Shown: one piece after another, positions 36,752-45,628 of the stretch
Layout: every line of letters starts with the position of its first letter
Position numbering within the stretch: the stretch's first letter is position 1
Assembly: GCF_009909185.1 (NCBI RefSeq)
Contig: NZ_JAAAMV010000017.1
Span: 186,001 to 250,000 of the forward strand
Length of the DNA stretch: 64,000 bases
Reading direction: 5' to 3'
Origin: Paenibacillus glycinis
GTDB lineage: Bacteria; Bacillota; Bacilli; Paenibacillales; Paenibacillaceae
The notes under the pieces: model-generated
What the model saw: the letters and a program-made list of their open reading frames with translations, nothing else
The model's database searches: none
Told to the model about the DNA's origin: nothing
Translations under genes and position numbers: made by a program

Positions 36752-37696
36752 ATGGCAACAAAGCCGGAGCTGCTCATCGACGCAGCTTCTCTTGCCGATA
36801 TGGAACGGTTGATCGAAGCGGGGGCGGATGCGTTCGTGATCGGCGAATCGCGCTACGGAATGCGGCTTCCCGGCGATTTTGACATCGCGGGAATCGCGGA
36901 AGCCGCCAAGCTGGCGCATGCGCGCGGAACTTCGGTTTATGCGGCGGTCAACAATGTGATGGATAACCGGACGGTCGATACGCTTCCGGACTATATACGC
37001 GCGTTGGCCCAAGCCGGCGTCGACGCGATCGTGTTCGGCGACCCGGCGGTGCTCATGGCGGCGCGATCTGCCGCGCCGGGGATGAAGCTGCACTGGAATG
37101 CCGAGATGACGTCGACGAATTTCGCGACCGCGAACTATTGGGGGCGCCGCGGCGCCTCCAGAGTCGTGCTCGCGCGGGAATTGAACCTGGATCAGGTCAT
37201 TGCCGTGAAAGCCAATACGGATATGGCCGTTCAGGTTCAGGTTCACGGGATGACGAATATCTATCATTCCAAGCGCCCGCTCGTTCACAATTATTTCGAG
37301 CATCAGAACAAAGACGGATCCGTGGAGAACGTTCCGGTGCACGGCCGGCGCGAGGACGGTTTGTATTTGATCGAAGCGGAACGGCCAGACGAGCGTTTTC
37401 CGATCTATGAGGATGCCAACGGAACCCATATCATGAGCTCCGACGATCTGTGCATGGTCGAGAATCTGCACGAGCTGATGGAAGCGAATATCGATAGCTT
37501 TCGAATCGAAGGCCTGTTAAAATCGATAACGTACAACGAAACCGTCGTGCGCGCCTACCGCGCGGCGATCGATGCCTACGTCATGGACCCGCAAGGCTAT
37601 GCGTTCCAGGACGAATGGCTCGATGCCATCGTTTCGCTGCAGAATCCGTCGCGAGAGCTGTCGTATGGATTTTTCTATAAAGAACAAGTGTATTAA
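36752..37696 (+). CDS. trhP1: U32 family tRNA hydroxylation protein TrhP1 (YrrN-like)
   Basis: A 314-residue U32-family protein. In B. subtilis YrrN and YrrO (TrhP1/P2) are needed for 5-hydroxyuridine at tRNA position 34. The barrel start ELLIDAASLADMERLIEAGADAFVIG and the DSFRIEGLLKSITYNETVV motif are typical. ATG at 36752 follows AGGAGG by eight bases. It lies directly after mltG; the methyltransferase gene trmR (yrrM), which sits between them in B. subtilis, is absent here. Confidence 0.9.
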   Translation: MATKPELLIDAASLADMERLIEAGADAFVIGESRYGMRLPGDFDIAGIAEAAKLAHARGTSVYAAVNNVMDNRTVDTLPDYIRALAQAGVDAIVFGDPAVLMAARSAAPGMKLHWNAEMTSTNFATANYWGRRGASRVVLARELNLDQVIAVKANTDMAVQVQVHGMTNIYHSKRPLVHNYFEHQNKDGSVENVPVHGRREDGLYLIEAERPDERFPIYEDANGTHIMSSDDLCMVENLHELMEANIDSFRIEGLLKSITYNETVVRAYRAAIDAYVMDPQGYAFQDEWLDAIVSLQNPSRELSYGFFYKEQVY

Positions 37697-37729
37697 GGTC
37701 ACCCTTGTAAGTTCTTGGAGGTGAGGATG

Positions 37730-38980
37730 GTGACAACGCAAACAGCCCCTCGTTTGAAGGGGAAAAGACACCGGTTGGCCAAACCGGAATTGCTGGCCCC
37801 GGCCGGCAATTTGGAGAAACTGAAATTCGCCGTTCACTACGGCGCGGATGCCGTTTATATCGGCGGTCAAAAATACGGCCTTCGTTCCAACGCGGATAAT
37901 TTCAGCTTCGAAGAGATGAAGGAAGGCGTGGAGTTCGCCAAACAATACGGAGCGAAGGTATTCGTCGCTACGAATATCTACGCGCACAACGAAGATATTG
38001 CGGGCCTGGAAGACTACCTGCGCGAGCTGGAGCTTGCGGGTATCGCCGCCATTATCGCGGCGGATCCGATTATCGTGGAAACGGCGCAGCGGGTCGCTCC
38101 GAAGCTTGAGGTGCATTTAAGCACGCAGCAATCGACGATGAATTGGCAGGCCGTCCAGTTTTGGAAGGAAGAAGGCTTGCCGCGCGTCGTGCTGGCGCGC
38201 GAAGCGAGCCTCGAAGAAATCGCGGAGATCAAAGCCAATGTCGATATCGAAATCGAGGCGTTCATTCACGGCGCCATGTGTTCTTCGTTTTCGGGACGCT
38301 GCGTGCTGTCGAACCACTTTACCGACCGGGATTCCAATCGCGGCGGCTGCTGCCAATCCTGCAGATGGAAGTACGACATTTACGAGGACGATATCGCGAT
38401 GGTCGGCATGGACGCCGATAAATTCACGATGGGCTCCAAGGATCTGGGCATGCTCGAGCATATCCCGGATTTGATCGACGTCGGCGTCGACAGCTTCAAG
38501 ATCGAAGGGCGGATGAAGAGCCTGCATTACGTCGCGACCGTCGTCAACGCGTACCGCCAGGCCATCGATTCGTACATGGCGGACCCGGAGCGTTACGAGT
38601 TGAAGCAGGAATGGCTCGACGATATTCAGAAGGCCGCCAACCGGCCGCTGAACACGGGCTTTTTCTATGATACGCCGGGCGCCGAGGATCACATTTACGA
38701 GCCGGAGGAAAAAGCGGCGCCGTACGATTTCGCCGGCGTGGTCATCTCCTACGACGAAGCATCCGGAACGGCCGTCGTTCAGCAGCGCAACCATTTCAAG
38801 CCGGGCCAACAGGTGGAGTTTTTCGGACCGAACGGCACGTTCTTCAAACAAACCGTCGGCGAAATCACCGATACGGACGGCAATGCGCTCGATGCCGCCA
38901 GACATCCGCTGCAGCACATCGTGATCCGGACGGAATCGCCGGTTAAGCCGATGGACATGATGCGCAAACGCATTCGTTGA
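37730..38980 (+). CDS. trhP2: U32 family tRNA hydroxylation protein TrhP2 (YrrO-like)
   Basis: A 416-residue U32 protein with the full set of features: ELLAPAGNLEKLKFAVHYGADAVYIG start, the IEAFIHGAMCSSFSGRC motif around residue 180, and the paired cysteines GGCCQSCRWKY that probably hold an Fe-S cluster. The C-terminal barrel (about 320-416) binds RNA in relatives. GTG at 37730 is preferred with GGAGGTG six bases upstream. It completes the trhP1-trhP2 pair and is followed by a terminator. Confidence 0.92.
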   Translation: MTTQTAPRLKGKRHRLAKPELLAPAGNLEKLKFAVHYGADAVYIGGQKYGLRSNADNFSFEEMKEGVEFAKQYGAKVFVATNIYAHNEDIAGLEDYLRELELAGIAAIIAADPIIVETAQRVAPKLEVHLSTQQSTMNWQAVQFWKEEGLPRVVLAREASLEEIAEIKANVDIEIEAFIHGAMCSSFSGRCVLSNHFTDRDSNRGGCCQSCRWKYDIYEDDIAMVGMDADKFTMGSKDLGMLEHIPDLIDVGVDSFKIEGRMKSLHYVATVVNAYRQAIDSYMADPERYELKQEWLDDIQKAANRPLNTGFFYDTPGAEDHIYEPEEKAAPYDFAGVVISYDEASGTAVVQQRNHFKPGQQVEFFGPNGTFFKQTVGEITDTDGNALDAARHPLQHIVIRTESPVKPMDMMRKRIR

Positions 38981-38995
38981 TGCCATAGACCTATG

Positions 38996-39031
38996 AACAT
39001 CCTTGTCGACCTTCGACGGGATGTTTTTTTT
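38996..39031 (+). terminator. Terminator after trhP2
   Basis: AACATCC (38996-39002) with inner GTCGA pairs with TCGAC and GGATGTT (39019-39025), then a T-tract. Confidence 0.9.
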
Positions 39032-39228
39032 GTGAATTTTTTTTCCAATCCGGCTAACAAAACGATTTCCTCGTACCGATAAATTGGGTATTGCAACATA
39101 TTGTGAAACTTGCTTTTGGTTATGATGAGACGGGCGGATCAACGCTCTGAATCATAAGCACGCGACACATACCGAATTGCACTCATCCAAAATTGGAAAT
39201 CTATCACATGGCCAGGTGGTGTCAAGCA

Positions 39229-41379
39229 ATGAGCAGCAAGGCGAAGAAGGACAAAGCCAACAAGCAAGCCAATGAAAACAGCTTGAACGGGAACGTGAAG
39301 TCGTTGGTTTCGACTTCCGTAAACGGTCTCAAAAACGTGAAGTTTTCGAATCCGATCAAATCCGTGGGACTCATGCTGTTCTTGATTATCTTCTGCGCGA
39401 TCTTGGTGTGCGTGCTGGTCGTGGGGCTCTTCTCCTATTCGACCTCGAAGACGATCATCAAGGACAAAGTCGCGGAATCGAGTTCCGTCGCAATCAAGCA
39501 ATCGAACGGCAAATTGGACTTGATGTTCAAGAATTACGAATCGTTATCCATGCAGATTCTCTTGGATAAGTATGTGCAGGATTACTTGCAGCAATATAAA
39601 ACTGCCACGGACGATTACGACAAGTTCGATGTCATGAAGAAGATCAGCGACGCCGTGCAATCCTACATCCTGGGCAATCAAACGATCGTAGGGGCGGCCA
39701 TTATTCCGATCTCCGGCGACGCAACGGCCGTTACGATGGGGAGTACCAACATCACGACCGCGGATGCCCAGAAATCCGACTGGATGAAGACGATTACCGA
39801 TGGCGCAGGGAAGCTGGTATGGCTGCCTTCCAAAGTCAACGGCTACGGCACAAGCGCGGCCGATCCGACGTTCGCGATGGGACGGGTCATGAAAAACACG
39901 GTCAGCAACGAAGGTTACTTTATCCTGATCGTCGAAATTCGATTGAAGGAAATCGCCGATCAATTGCAGGACTTGAAGCTTGGCGAGGGCAGCGAGATCA
40001 TCATTCAAGACGGTGCCAACAACGTCGTCTTCAGCGGCAAAGAGGATCAACTCGGCAAGGCTTCGCCAATTTCGCTGCCGGCCGACGGCAAAGCCTCGGA
40101 AAGCGGATCGATGACGACGACCGATTCCGACGGCGACGAAGTGTTGGCCATGTATAACAAATTCGAAAGCACCGGCTGGGAACTCTTGGGTACCGTGCCT
40201 GTCGAAGAACTCATCAAGGACGCGAAGCAAATCCGTAACGCCACGTATATCATTGCCGGGATTGCGGCGCTGCTCGCCATCGGGATCGGCCTGCTCGTCA
40301 TTCGCATGGTGGCCATTCCGCTCGTGAACCTGCGGAATCTCATGAACGAGGGCGAACGCGGGAATCTGACGGTTCGATCCACGATCAGCAAGAAAGACGA
40401 GATCGGGCAGCTGGCGCAAAGCTTCAACCAGATGATGACCCAGATCACCGTGCTCGTTAACCAGACGAACCAATCGGCTCAAGACGTGCTGGCGACGGCG
40501 GGGGAATTGTCGGACGCGTCCAAGAAGACCGCCATCTCCGCCAAAGAAATTGCCGTTGCCACCGAAGAAATCGCCAATGGGGCGACCAGCTTGGCCGTCG
40601 AAGCGGAGAAAGGCAGCGATCTGACGACGGAAATCGGTCACCAGATGCAGCAGGTAACGGTTGCCAACCAAGAAATGGGCGCAGCCGCATCCGAAGTGGA
40701 GCAAGCAAGCCGCCAAGGTACGGTCTACATGAACAGCCTCATCGAAAAGACGGGCATGACGGAAGAAATGACGCGTTCGATGGTCGAGAAAGTCGACAGG
40801 TTGAAGGAATCGACGCGCTCCATCCGTAAAATTTTGGACGTGTTGAACAACATGACGAAGCAAACGAATATTTTGTCCCTGAATGCCACGATCGAGGCGG
40901 CGCGCGCAGGAACGGCGGGCAAAGGCTTCATGGTCGTCGCGGACGAGATCCGCAAGCTGGCCGATCAATCCCGTCAATCCATCGACGTGGTCGGTCAAAT
41001 TACCGAAACGATTCAACGGGAGATCGACGAGACGGTCGGCGTGCTGTCCGACGCGTATCCAATCTTCCAGGAGCAGATCCAAGCCGTCAAGGAAGCGAAT
41101 CAAATATTCCTGACGGTCCAAGGCCAGATGGGCGATTTCGTTGGACGTCTCGGGACGGTGACGAATTCCATCGGCATGCTGGAAAGCTCGCAGGTCGTGC
41201 TGTCCGAAGCGATGAGCAACGTCAGCGCCGTCGCCGAAGAATCTTCCGCGACCTCCGAGGAAGTCGCATCGCTCAGCAACGAGCAAACGAACATCAGCGA
41301 AGGGCTGGTTCGCTTGTCCGATAAGCTGGAAACCGTATCGACAGGTCTTCGGGAAACGTTGAGCCGTTTCAGGACCTAA
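39229..41379 (+). CDS. Methyl-accepting chemotaxis protein
   Basis: A 716-residue transmembrane chemoreceptor. A 40-residue basic cytoplasmic leader precedes helix 1 (about 48-72), followed by an extracellular Cache-type sensor (about 75-335), helix 2 (about 340-362), HAMP (about 363-415) and the signalling domain with its hairpin tip in [39 protein letters not shown]. The ligand is unknown. ATG at 39229 has AGGTGGT upstream; the frame opens further 5' without a ribosome binding site. No other chemotaxis gene is in the window. Confidence 0.93.
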   Translation: MSSKAKKDKANKQANENSLNGNVKSLVSTSVNGLKNVKFSNPIKSVGLMLFLIIFCAILVCVLVVGLFSYSTSKTIIKDKVAESSSVAIKQSNGKLDLMFKNYESLSMQILLDKYVQDYLQQYKTATDDYDKFDVMKKISDAVQSYILGNQTIVGAAIIPISGDATAVTMGSTNITTADAQKSDWMKTITDGAGKLVWLPSKVNGYGTSAADPTFAMGRVMKNTVSNEGYFILIVEIRLKEIADQLQDLKLGEGSEIIIQDGANNVVFSGKEDQLGKASPISLPADGKASESGSMTTTDSDGDEVLAMYNKFESTGWELLGTVPVEELIKDAKQIRNATYIIAGIAALLAIGIGLLVIRMVAIPLVNLRNLMNEGERGNLTVRSTISKKDEIGQLAQSFNQMMTQITVLVNQTNQSAQDVLATAGELSDASKKTAISAKEIAVATEEIANGATSLAVEAEKGSDLTTEIGHQMQQVTVANQEMGAAASEVEQASRQGTVYMNSLIEKTGMTEEMTRSMVEKVDRLKESTRSIRKILDVLNNMTKQTNILSLNATIEAARAGTAGKGFMVVADEIRKLADQSRQSIDVVGQITETIQREIDETVGVLSDAYPIFQEQIQAVKEANQIFLTVQGQMGDFVGRLGTVTNSIGMLESSQVVLSEAMSNVSAVAEESSATSEEVASLSNEQTNISEGLVRLSDKLETVSTGLRETLSRFRT

Positions 41380-41403
41380 TTATCGACAAGATGGTACGCG
41401 TTG

Positions 41404-41437
41404 AAGTCCGGCACCCGTGAAGGTGCCGGACTTTTTT
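41404..41437 (+). terminator. Terminator after the chemoreceptor gene
   Basis: AAGTCCGGCACC (41404-41415) and GGTGCCGGACTT (41422-41433), then T. Confidence 0.93.
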
Positions 41438-41466
41438 GTTGATTCCGCATCATGTTCGCGCGAATG

Positions 41467-41501
41467 CAAAAAAAAGGCGGGCAGCTCGGCTGCCCGCCTT
41501 T
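41467..41501 (-). terminator. Terminator of the merR-yugP operon (minus strand)
   Basis: Arms 41473-41485 and 41489-41501 (AAAGGCGGGCAGC and its complement) are preceded on the plus strand by A, which gives a T-tract on the minus strand. Confidence 0.92.
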
Positions 41502-41518
41502 GACGATTTCGTAAACCG

Positions 41519-42199
41519 TTAATCCCGCGATTGGGTGAAGATCATGATGTACTTGATCAGCTCCAGCAGCGAGATCAGCGCCGCCGCTACGTACGTGAGC
41601 GCCGCGGCATTCAGCACTTTCGCGACGCCGCGCTCTTCATCGTTGGTGATGAAGCCTTCGGCAACCATGAGATCGCGCGCCCGGTTGCTGGCATTGAATT
41701 CAACCGGCAGGGTGACGAGCTGGAATGCGACCGCGCAAGAGAAGAACAGGATGCCGATGCCGATCAACCCGGTCGACTGGAACAAGAAGCCTGCAATGAG
41801 CAGGAACGGCGCGAAGCCCGAGGCGAAATTCACGACCGGGAAGATACGGTGGCGAAGCGCAAGCATCGGATAGTGCACTTTATGCTGGATGGCATGCCCG
41901 ACCTCGTGACAAGCGACGGAGACGGCGGAAATCGAATTTTCGTAGTAGACATGCTCCGAAAGCCTTACGACGCGGTGAATGGGGTCGTAGTGGTCCGAGA
42001 GCGTGCCTGGGACCGGCTCTACCGGGATATCATGCAGCCCATTCCGGTCGAGCATCATCCGCGCCGCCTGATAACCCGTAATGCCGCTCGCGGTCTGGAC
42101 CTCCGACCAGCGGTTAAACGTTCCTCTGACCCGAAACTGCGCCCATACCGACAACAAGAAAGCGATGATGATCAGAAAGTCCATGGGGTGAAAAAACAT
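41519..42199 (-). CDS. yugP: Zinc metallopeptidase, YugP family
   Basis: A 226-residue membrane-bound putative protease of the PF04298 family. An N-terminal helix is followed by the zinc motif HEVGHAIQH (around residue 117) and two or three C-terminal helices. YugP-like proteins are common in Firmicutes; substrates are not established. It lies 28 bases after the MerR-type gene on the same strand, and the two end at a strong terminator. Confidence 0.9.
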   Translation of the reverse strand: MFFHPMDFLIIIAFLLSVWAQFRVRGTFNRWSEVQTASGITGYQAARMMLDRNGLHDIPVEPVPGTLSDHYDPIHRVVRLSEHVYYENSISAVSVACHEVGHAIQHKVHYPMLALRHRIFPVVNFASGFAPFLLIAGFLFQSTGLIGIGILFFSCAVAFQLVTLPVEFNASNRARDLMVAEGFITNDEERGVAKVLNAAALTYVAAALISLLELIKYIMIFTQSRD

Positions 42200-42227
42200 A
42201 ACTGGTTCCCTCCGTTTTAATGGGATG

Positions 42228-42668
42228 CTACATGAATCCGCCTTTGTTCAGCAGCAGCATCAAAGCTTCGACGCAAGCGGCGGTTTGGGGAATAAGCCGC
42301 TTGAAGACCTGTTTAGCCTGCCCTGGCTTTAACTGGCTGATTACAGGTTCGATCGCCGTCACTTCCCGCTGCAGCTGTTCCAGATGAATTTGCAGCTCGA
42401 TCAGCTGGCTGGAGACTTCCTCTTCGGAAGATACTTTGCCCCAGCCGGACAAGCTCGATTTGATTTCATCCAGCGAATATTTTTCCTTCTTCAACTGTAC
42501 GATACGTTTGAGACGCGATAAGGTTTCATCGCTGTATAAGCGATAATTTTTGGCTGAACGCCGTTCCGGTTCAATCAGGCCCATGGAGGTATAAAAATCG
42601 ATCGTGCGCGGGCTTACCCCGGCCAGCTTAGAGAGTTCGCCGATCCGGTATAACAAATGTTCGGACAT
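42228..42668 (-). CDS. MerR-family transcriptional regulator
   Basis: A 146-residue regulator: winged helix (about residues 6-74, with RIGELSKLAGVSPRTIDFYTSMGLI and NYRLYSDETLSRLKRIVQLKKEKYSLDEIK) followed by a coiled-coil dimerisation helix and a short C-terminal effector region with one cysteine. The start at 42668 (MSEHLL) follows GAGGTG on the minus strand; the longer open frame lacks a site. It heads the operon with yugP. Its target and signal are unknown. It is not GlnR, whose N-terminal extension is missing. Confidence 0.88.
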   Translation of the reverse strand: MSEHLLYRIGELSKLAGVSPRTIDFYTSMGLIEPERRSAKNYRLYSDETLSRLKRIVQLKKEKYSLDEIKSSLSGWGKVSSEEEVSSQLIELQIHLEQLQREVTAIEPVISQLKPGQAKQVFKRLIPQTAACVEALMLLLNKGGFM

Positions 42669-42723
42669 TGAAATCACCTCTTTCATTATAAAACGGGTAT
42701 GTACGCAATATCTTCTACTAACT

Positions 42724-42752
42724 ATGATACAAATCCTTAACCGTACAGTCAA
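42724..42752 (-). promoter_or_regulatory. Sigma-A promoter of the merR-yugP operon
   Basis: On the minus strand TTGACT (42747-42752), 17-base spacer, TATCAT (42724-42729), about 55 bases before the start codon. Confidence 0.75.
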
Positions 42753-42917
42753 ACGTTATGCTTTGACAATTCTTCCACTACGGAAAACCTGACATAACGA
42801 GTGAGGATGAGCTCAATTTTCGAGTGCGCGAATTATAAATCGCTAGAACCGGGCGTTGTCCCATTGGCTAGAAACGCGAAGAATGAAGCGAGAAAATTAG
42901 CGTTTCGCCCTCCTAAT

Positions 42918-42934
42918 TGTGAAAAAACTTAACA
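42918..42934. promoter_or_regulatory. GlnR/TnrA box I upstream of amt
   Basis: TGTGA-AAAAACT-TAACA fits the consensus TGTNA-N7-TNACA exactly. Its centre is about 70 bases upstream of the -35. The 250 bases between the merR start and this box show only the merR promoter. Confidence 0.8.
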
Positions 42935-42992
42935 TTCCCTTCTAATTTAGGCACGAACGTTAGATTTTTTTCTGCAAAATGAAAAAACTATA

Positions 42993-43021
42993 TTGTCAAA
43001 TCAGGCACTTCTGACTATAAT
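42993..43021 (+). promoter_or_regulatory. Sigma-A promoter of the ammonium transporter gene
   Basis: TTGTCA (42993-42998), 17 bases, perfect TATAAT (43016-43021). Confidence 0.88.
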
Positions 43022-43042
43022 GACATTAAGTCTTTCCTATCA

Positions 43043-43059
43043 TGTCATGAAACATTACA
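43043..43059. promoter_or_regulatory. GlnR/TnrA box II downstream of the amt promoter
   Basis: TGTCA-TGAAACA-TTACA is a second exact match to TGTNA-N7-TNACA. It lies about 15-30 bases after the expected transcription start and just before the ribosome binding site. Confidence 0.8.
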
Positions 43060-43075
43060 TTAGGGAGTGGTCGCA

Positions 43076-44446
43076 GTGGTCAAAAAATTAGTTCTATCGT
43101 TAGGTGCTCTATCGTTGTTATTTCCGGCAATGGCGTTCGCGGATGACCCGTCCGCGGCTACGCTCAACATGGGGCTCAACTCGATTTGGGTTCTCGTAGC
43201 GGCAATCCTCGTCATCCTCATGCAAGGCGGATTTATCCTTCTCGAATCCGGTTCGACAAGAATGAAGAACGCCGGTCACATTGCCGGCAAAACGGTCTTC
43301 ACGCTGGGTCTTTGTACCTTGATTTACTGGGCCGTCGGTTATGCGTTCGCGTTCGGCGCCGACAATACCGGCACGGGCATCAGCAACATCATCGGTTCCG
43401 GCGATTTCTTCTTCTCGCCTGACAAAGCAGCCGGAGACGGCGTAGGTCTTCCGCCGGCAATTTTCTTCACGTTCCAACTGGCGTTCGCGGCCGTATCGCT
43501 TTCCATCGCATGGGGCGGCTTCGCGGAACGCGCCAAGCTTTCCGCTTACCTGGTCTTCACGGTTTTGTTCACGGCCGTTATCTATCCGGTTATCTCGCAC
43601 TGGATCTGGAGCGCGGACGGTTGGTTGTTCACGAAAGGCGCGCAGGACTACGCGGGTTCGACGGTCGTCCATTTGACGGGAGCCATCGCGGCCTTCGCGG
43701 CAACGGTGCTCTTGAAACCGCGTATCGGACGCTTCAATAAAGACGGCTCCGCCAATGAAATTCTCGGTCACAACCAAGTATTCGGCGCTTTATCGGTTCT
43801 GATTCTGTGGGTCGGCTGGTTCGGCTTCAACGCGGGCAGCGCGCTCGGCGTAGGCGACGGATTCTTCGGTTATGTCGCGTTCAACACGCAGCTCGGCGCA
43901 GCCGGCGGCGCAGTAGCGGCACTCTTGATTTCTTGGCTGGTTAACGGCAAAGCGGATATCACGACGACATTGAACGGCGCGCTTGCCGGTCTCGTTGCCA
44001 TCACGGCGACTTGCGCATTCGTAGAGCCGTGGGCGGCGGTCGTCATCGGTTTGCTCGCCGGCGTACTGGTCTTCTTCAGCGCTAAATTCTTCGAGAAAAT
44101 CAAAGTCGACGATCCGATCTTCGCGCTTTCCGTTCACGGCGCGGCAGGCGTATGGGGCACGATCGCCAACGGCATCTTCGCAACCGACGCGCTGGCCAAG
44201 AAACTGAACGTCGGCGAAGGCGGCTTGATCGACACGGGCAACTGGCATCAACTTTGGGTTCAAGTCGAATCCGTCGTCGTCTGCGGCGGTTACGTGCTGG
44301 TCGCTTCCTTCATCCTGCTCGGCATCATGAAAGTGGTCATGGGTCTCCGCGTAACGGAAGAGCAAGAAATCGTCGGTCTCGACCTTTCCGAGCACGGAAC
44401 GTTCGGTTATCCGGAACAAATGAAAAAAGCGCAACAAAACATGTAA
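43076..44446 (+). CDS. amt: Ammonium transporter (AmtB/NrgA family)
   Basis: A 456-residue channel protein for ammonium uptake. An N-terminal signal-like helix ends in AMAFADDP (about residue 22), then eleven helices follow. Key residues are visible: the twin histidines in STVVHLTGAIAAF (around residue 198) and VHGAAGVWGTIANG (around residue 350). GTG at 43076 is chosen with AGGGAG eight bases upstream. No glnK/nrgB gene follows, unlike nrgAB of B. subtilis. Two GlnR/TnrA boxes flank the promoter. Confidence 0.95.
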   Translation: MVKKLVLSLGALSLLFPAMAFADDPSAATLNMGLNSIWVLVAAILVILMQGGFILLESGSTRMKNAGHIAGKTVFTLGLCTLIYWAVGYAFAFGADNTGTGISNIIGSGDFFFSPDKAAGDGVGLPPAIFFTFQLAFAAVSLSIAWGGFAERAKLSAYLVFTVLFTAVIYPVISHWIWSADGWLFTKGAQDYAGSTVVHLTGAIAAFAATVLLKPRIGRFNKDGSANEILGHNQVFGALSVLILWVGWFGFNAGSALGVGDGFFGYVAFNTQLGAAGGAVAALLISWLVNGKADITTTLNGALAGLVAITATCAFVEPWAAVVIGLLAGVLVFFSAKFFEKIKVDDPIFALSVHGAAGVWGTIANGIFATDALAKKLNVGEGGLIDTGNWHQLWVQVESVVVCGGYVLVASFILLGIMKVVMGLRVTEEQEIVGLDLSEHGTFGYPEQMKKAQQNM

Positions 44447-44467
44447 TCATTTGTTTAAAGGGTTGAA

Positions 44468-44499
44468 CCCGCGCCGCCGCACGTGAGCGGCGGCGCGGG
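44468..44499 (+). repeat. 13-bp perfect GC hairpin between amt and the DUF294 gene
   Basis: CCCGCGCCGCCGC (44468-44480) and GCGGCGGCGCGGG (44487-44499) with a six-base loop. There is no T-tract after it, so it may be a leaky terminator or an mRNA processing/stability element. Confidence 0.85.
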
Positions 44500-44537
44500 C
44501 TCGATCTTGGATATCCTTACATTGAGGTGAGCACAGC

Positions 44538-45608
44538 ATGAGCGACCCGGTCCATGCGAAGCTGCTCGCACGCATCGCCGCCAGCGGCGATGTTGCGGCA
44601 CTGCGCGGCTTGCGGGATCAAATCCATGAGCACATGGAAGCGTTGCTCTCCGCTCGACCGATCGAACAATTTTATACGGATCTGAACGAGGTGCACGACG
44701 CGTTGATTCGCCGTGCCGTCACCCTCTCGGAAGAGCAAATGGCACGGATGGGGCTTGGTTCCCCGCCCGTGCCTTATGCGTATCTATTGTTCGGCAGCGG
44801 AGGCAGAGAGGAACAAACGTTAACGAGCGACCAGGATAGCGGATTGATTTATGCCGATCCCGCGGATGCTTCCCAGCTCGATGCGGTTAGCGGCTATTTC
44901 GAGGCTTTTGCGCGGATGGTCGTCGAAATGCTTCAGCAGCTCCGTTATCCGCCATGCGATGGGGAAGTCGTCAGCGCCAACCCGGCATGGTGTCAGTCTT
45001 TGTCGCAATGGATGGCCAAGCTGGATCTATGGTTCGAGGATCCGGACTGGGAACGGGTCCGATATTTGCTTATCGTGGCGGATTGTCGAATCGTGGCGGG
45101 ACTGCCGTCGATATGGATGGCGCTGAAGGAGCATTTTTTCGCGCATATGCATCAAAACGAACGAATCGTGCACAACATGCTGAACAATACCATGCGCCAC
45201 AAGGTGTTGGTGGGCGTGTTCGGACAGTTGTTCAAGGAGAACTACGGCGAGGACGCGGGCAGTCTCGATTTGAAATACGGCGCGTACATCCCGATGGTCA
45301 ACGCGGTCCGGCTGCTCGCCATTCAAGCGGGCGTCCGGGCTACCTCGACCTTGAACCGGATCGAACAGCTGACGCAGAAGGGCGTTTTCTCCGAGCAAGA
45401 AGGTCAGGACTACGACGGCGTATTCAAATTGTTCCTGCGATTGCGCCTGCTGACCACGTCCAAGAAGGAAAGCGGCATCTATACCAATAACGGCAAACTG
45501 TCCAATACCCGATTGACCAAGGAACTAATCGAAGAACTCAAAACCGGTCTTCGCACCGTCAAGCGACTGCAGAAGCAGGTTCGGCGGCGAGCGACTGGCA
45601 GGTTCTAA
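44538..45608 (+). CDS. DUF294 nucleotidyltransferase-like protein
   Basis: A 356-residue soluble protein. The putative nucleotidyltransferase domain carries GSGGREEQTLTSDQDSGLIY (around residue 84), the GS-x(n)-DxD pattern shared with GlnD-type enzymes, and the C-terminal half is the DUF294_C domain (KYGAYIPMVNAVRLLAIQAG). Unlike many relatives it has no CBS or cNMP domain. It lies directly between amt and a DnaQ-like gene. A role in nucleotidylylation of a regulator is possible but not shown. Confidence 0.85.
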   Translation: MSDPVHAKLLARIAASGDVAALRGLRDQIHEHMEALLSARPIEQFYTDLNEVHDALIRRAVTLSEEQMARMGLGSPPVPYAYLLFGSGGREEQTLTSDQDSGLIYADPADASQLDAVSGYFEAFARMVVEMLQQLRYPPCDGEVVSANPAWCQSLSQWMAKLDLWFEDPDWERVRYLLIVADCRIVAGLPSIWMALKEHFFAHMHQNERIVHNMLNNTMRHKVLVGVFGQLFKENYGEDAGSLDLKYGAYIPMVNAVRLLAIQAGVRATSTLNRIEQLTQKGVFSEQEGQDYDGVFKLFLRLRLLTTSKKESGIYTNNGKLSNTRLTKELIEELKTGLRTVKRLQKQVRRRATGRF

Positions 45609-45628
45609 GTCATCCGGAGGGAAGTCAT

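Noticed and set aside
35882-37471. 529-codon antisense frame over mltG and trhP1
   Set aside because: Covers two well-supported genes and shows no domain.
39544-41286. 580-codon open frame antisense to the chemoreceptor gene
   Set aside because: No start signal and composition typical of a complement of a GC3-rich gene.
42228-42668. MerR-type gene as GlnR
   Set aside because: It lacks the N-terminal extension and DNA-recognition sequence of GlnR, despite being near the nitrogen-regulated amt gene.
42753-42917. Small RNA or gene between merR and amt
   Set aside because: No open frame with a ribosome binding site and no promoter-terminator pair; only regulatory sites are supported.
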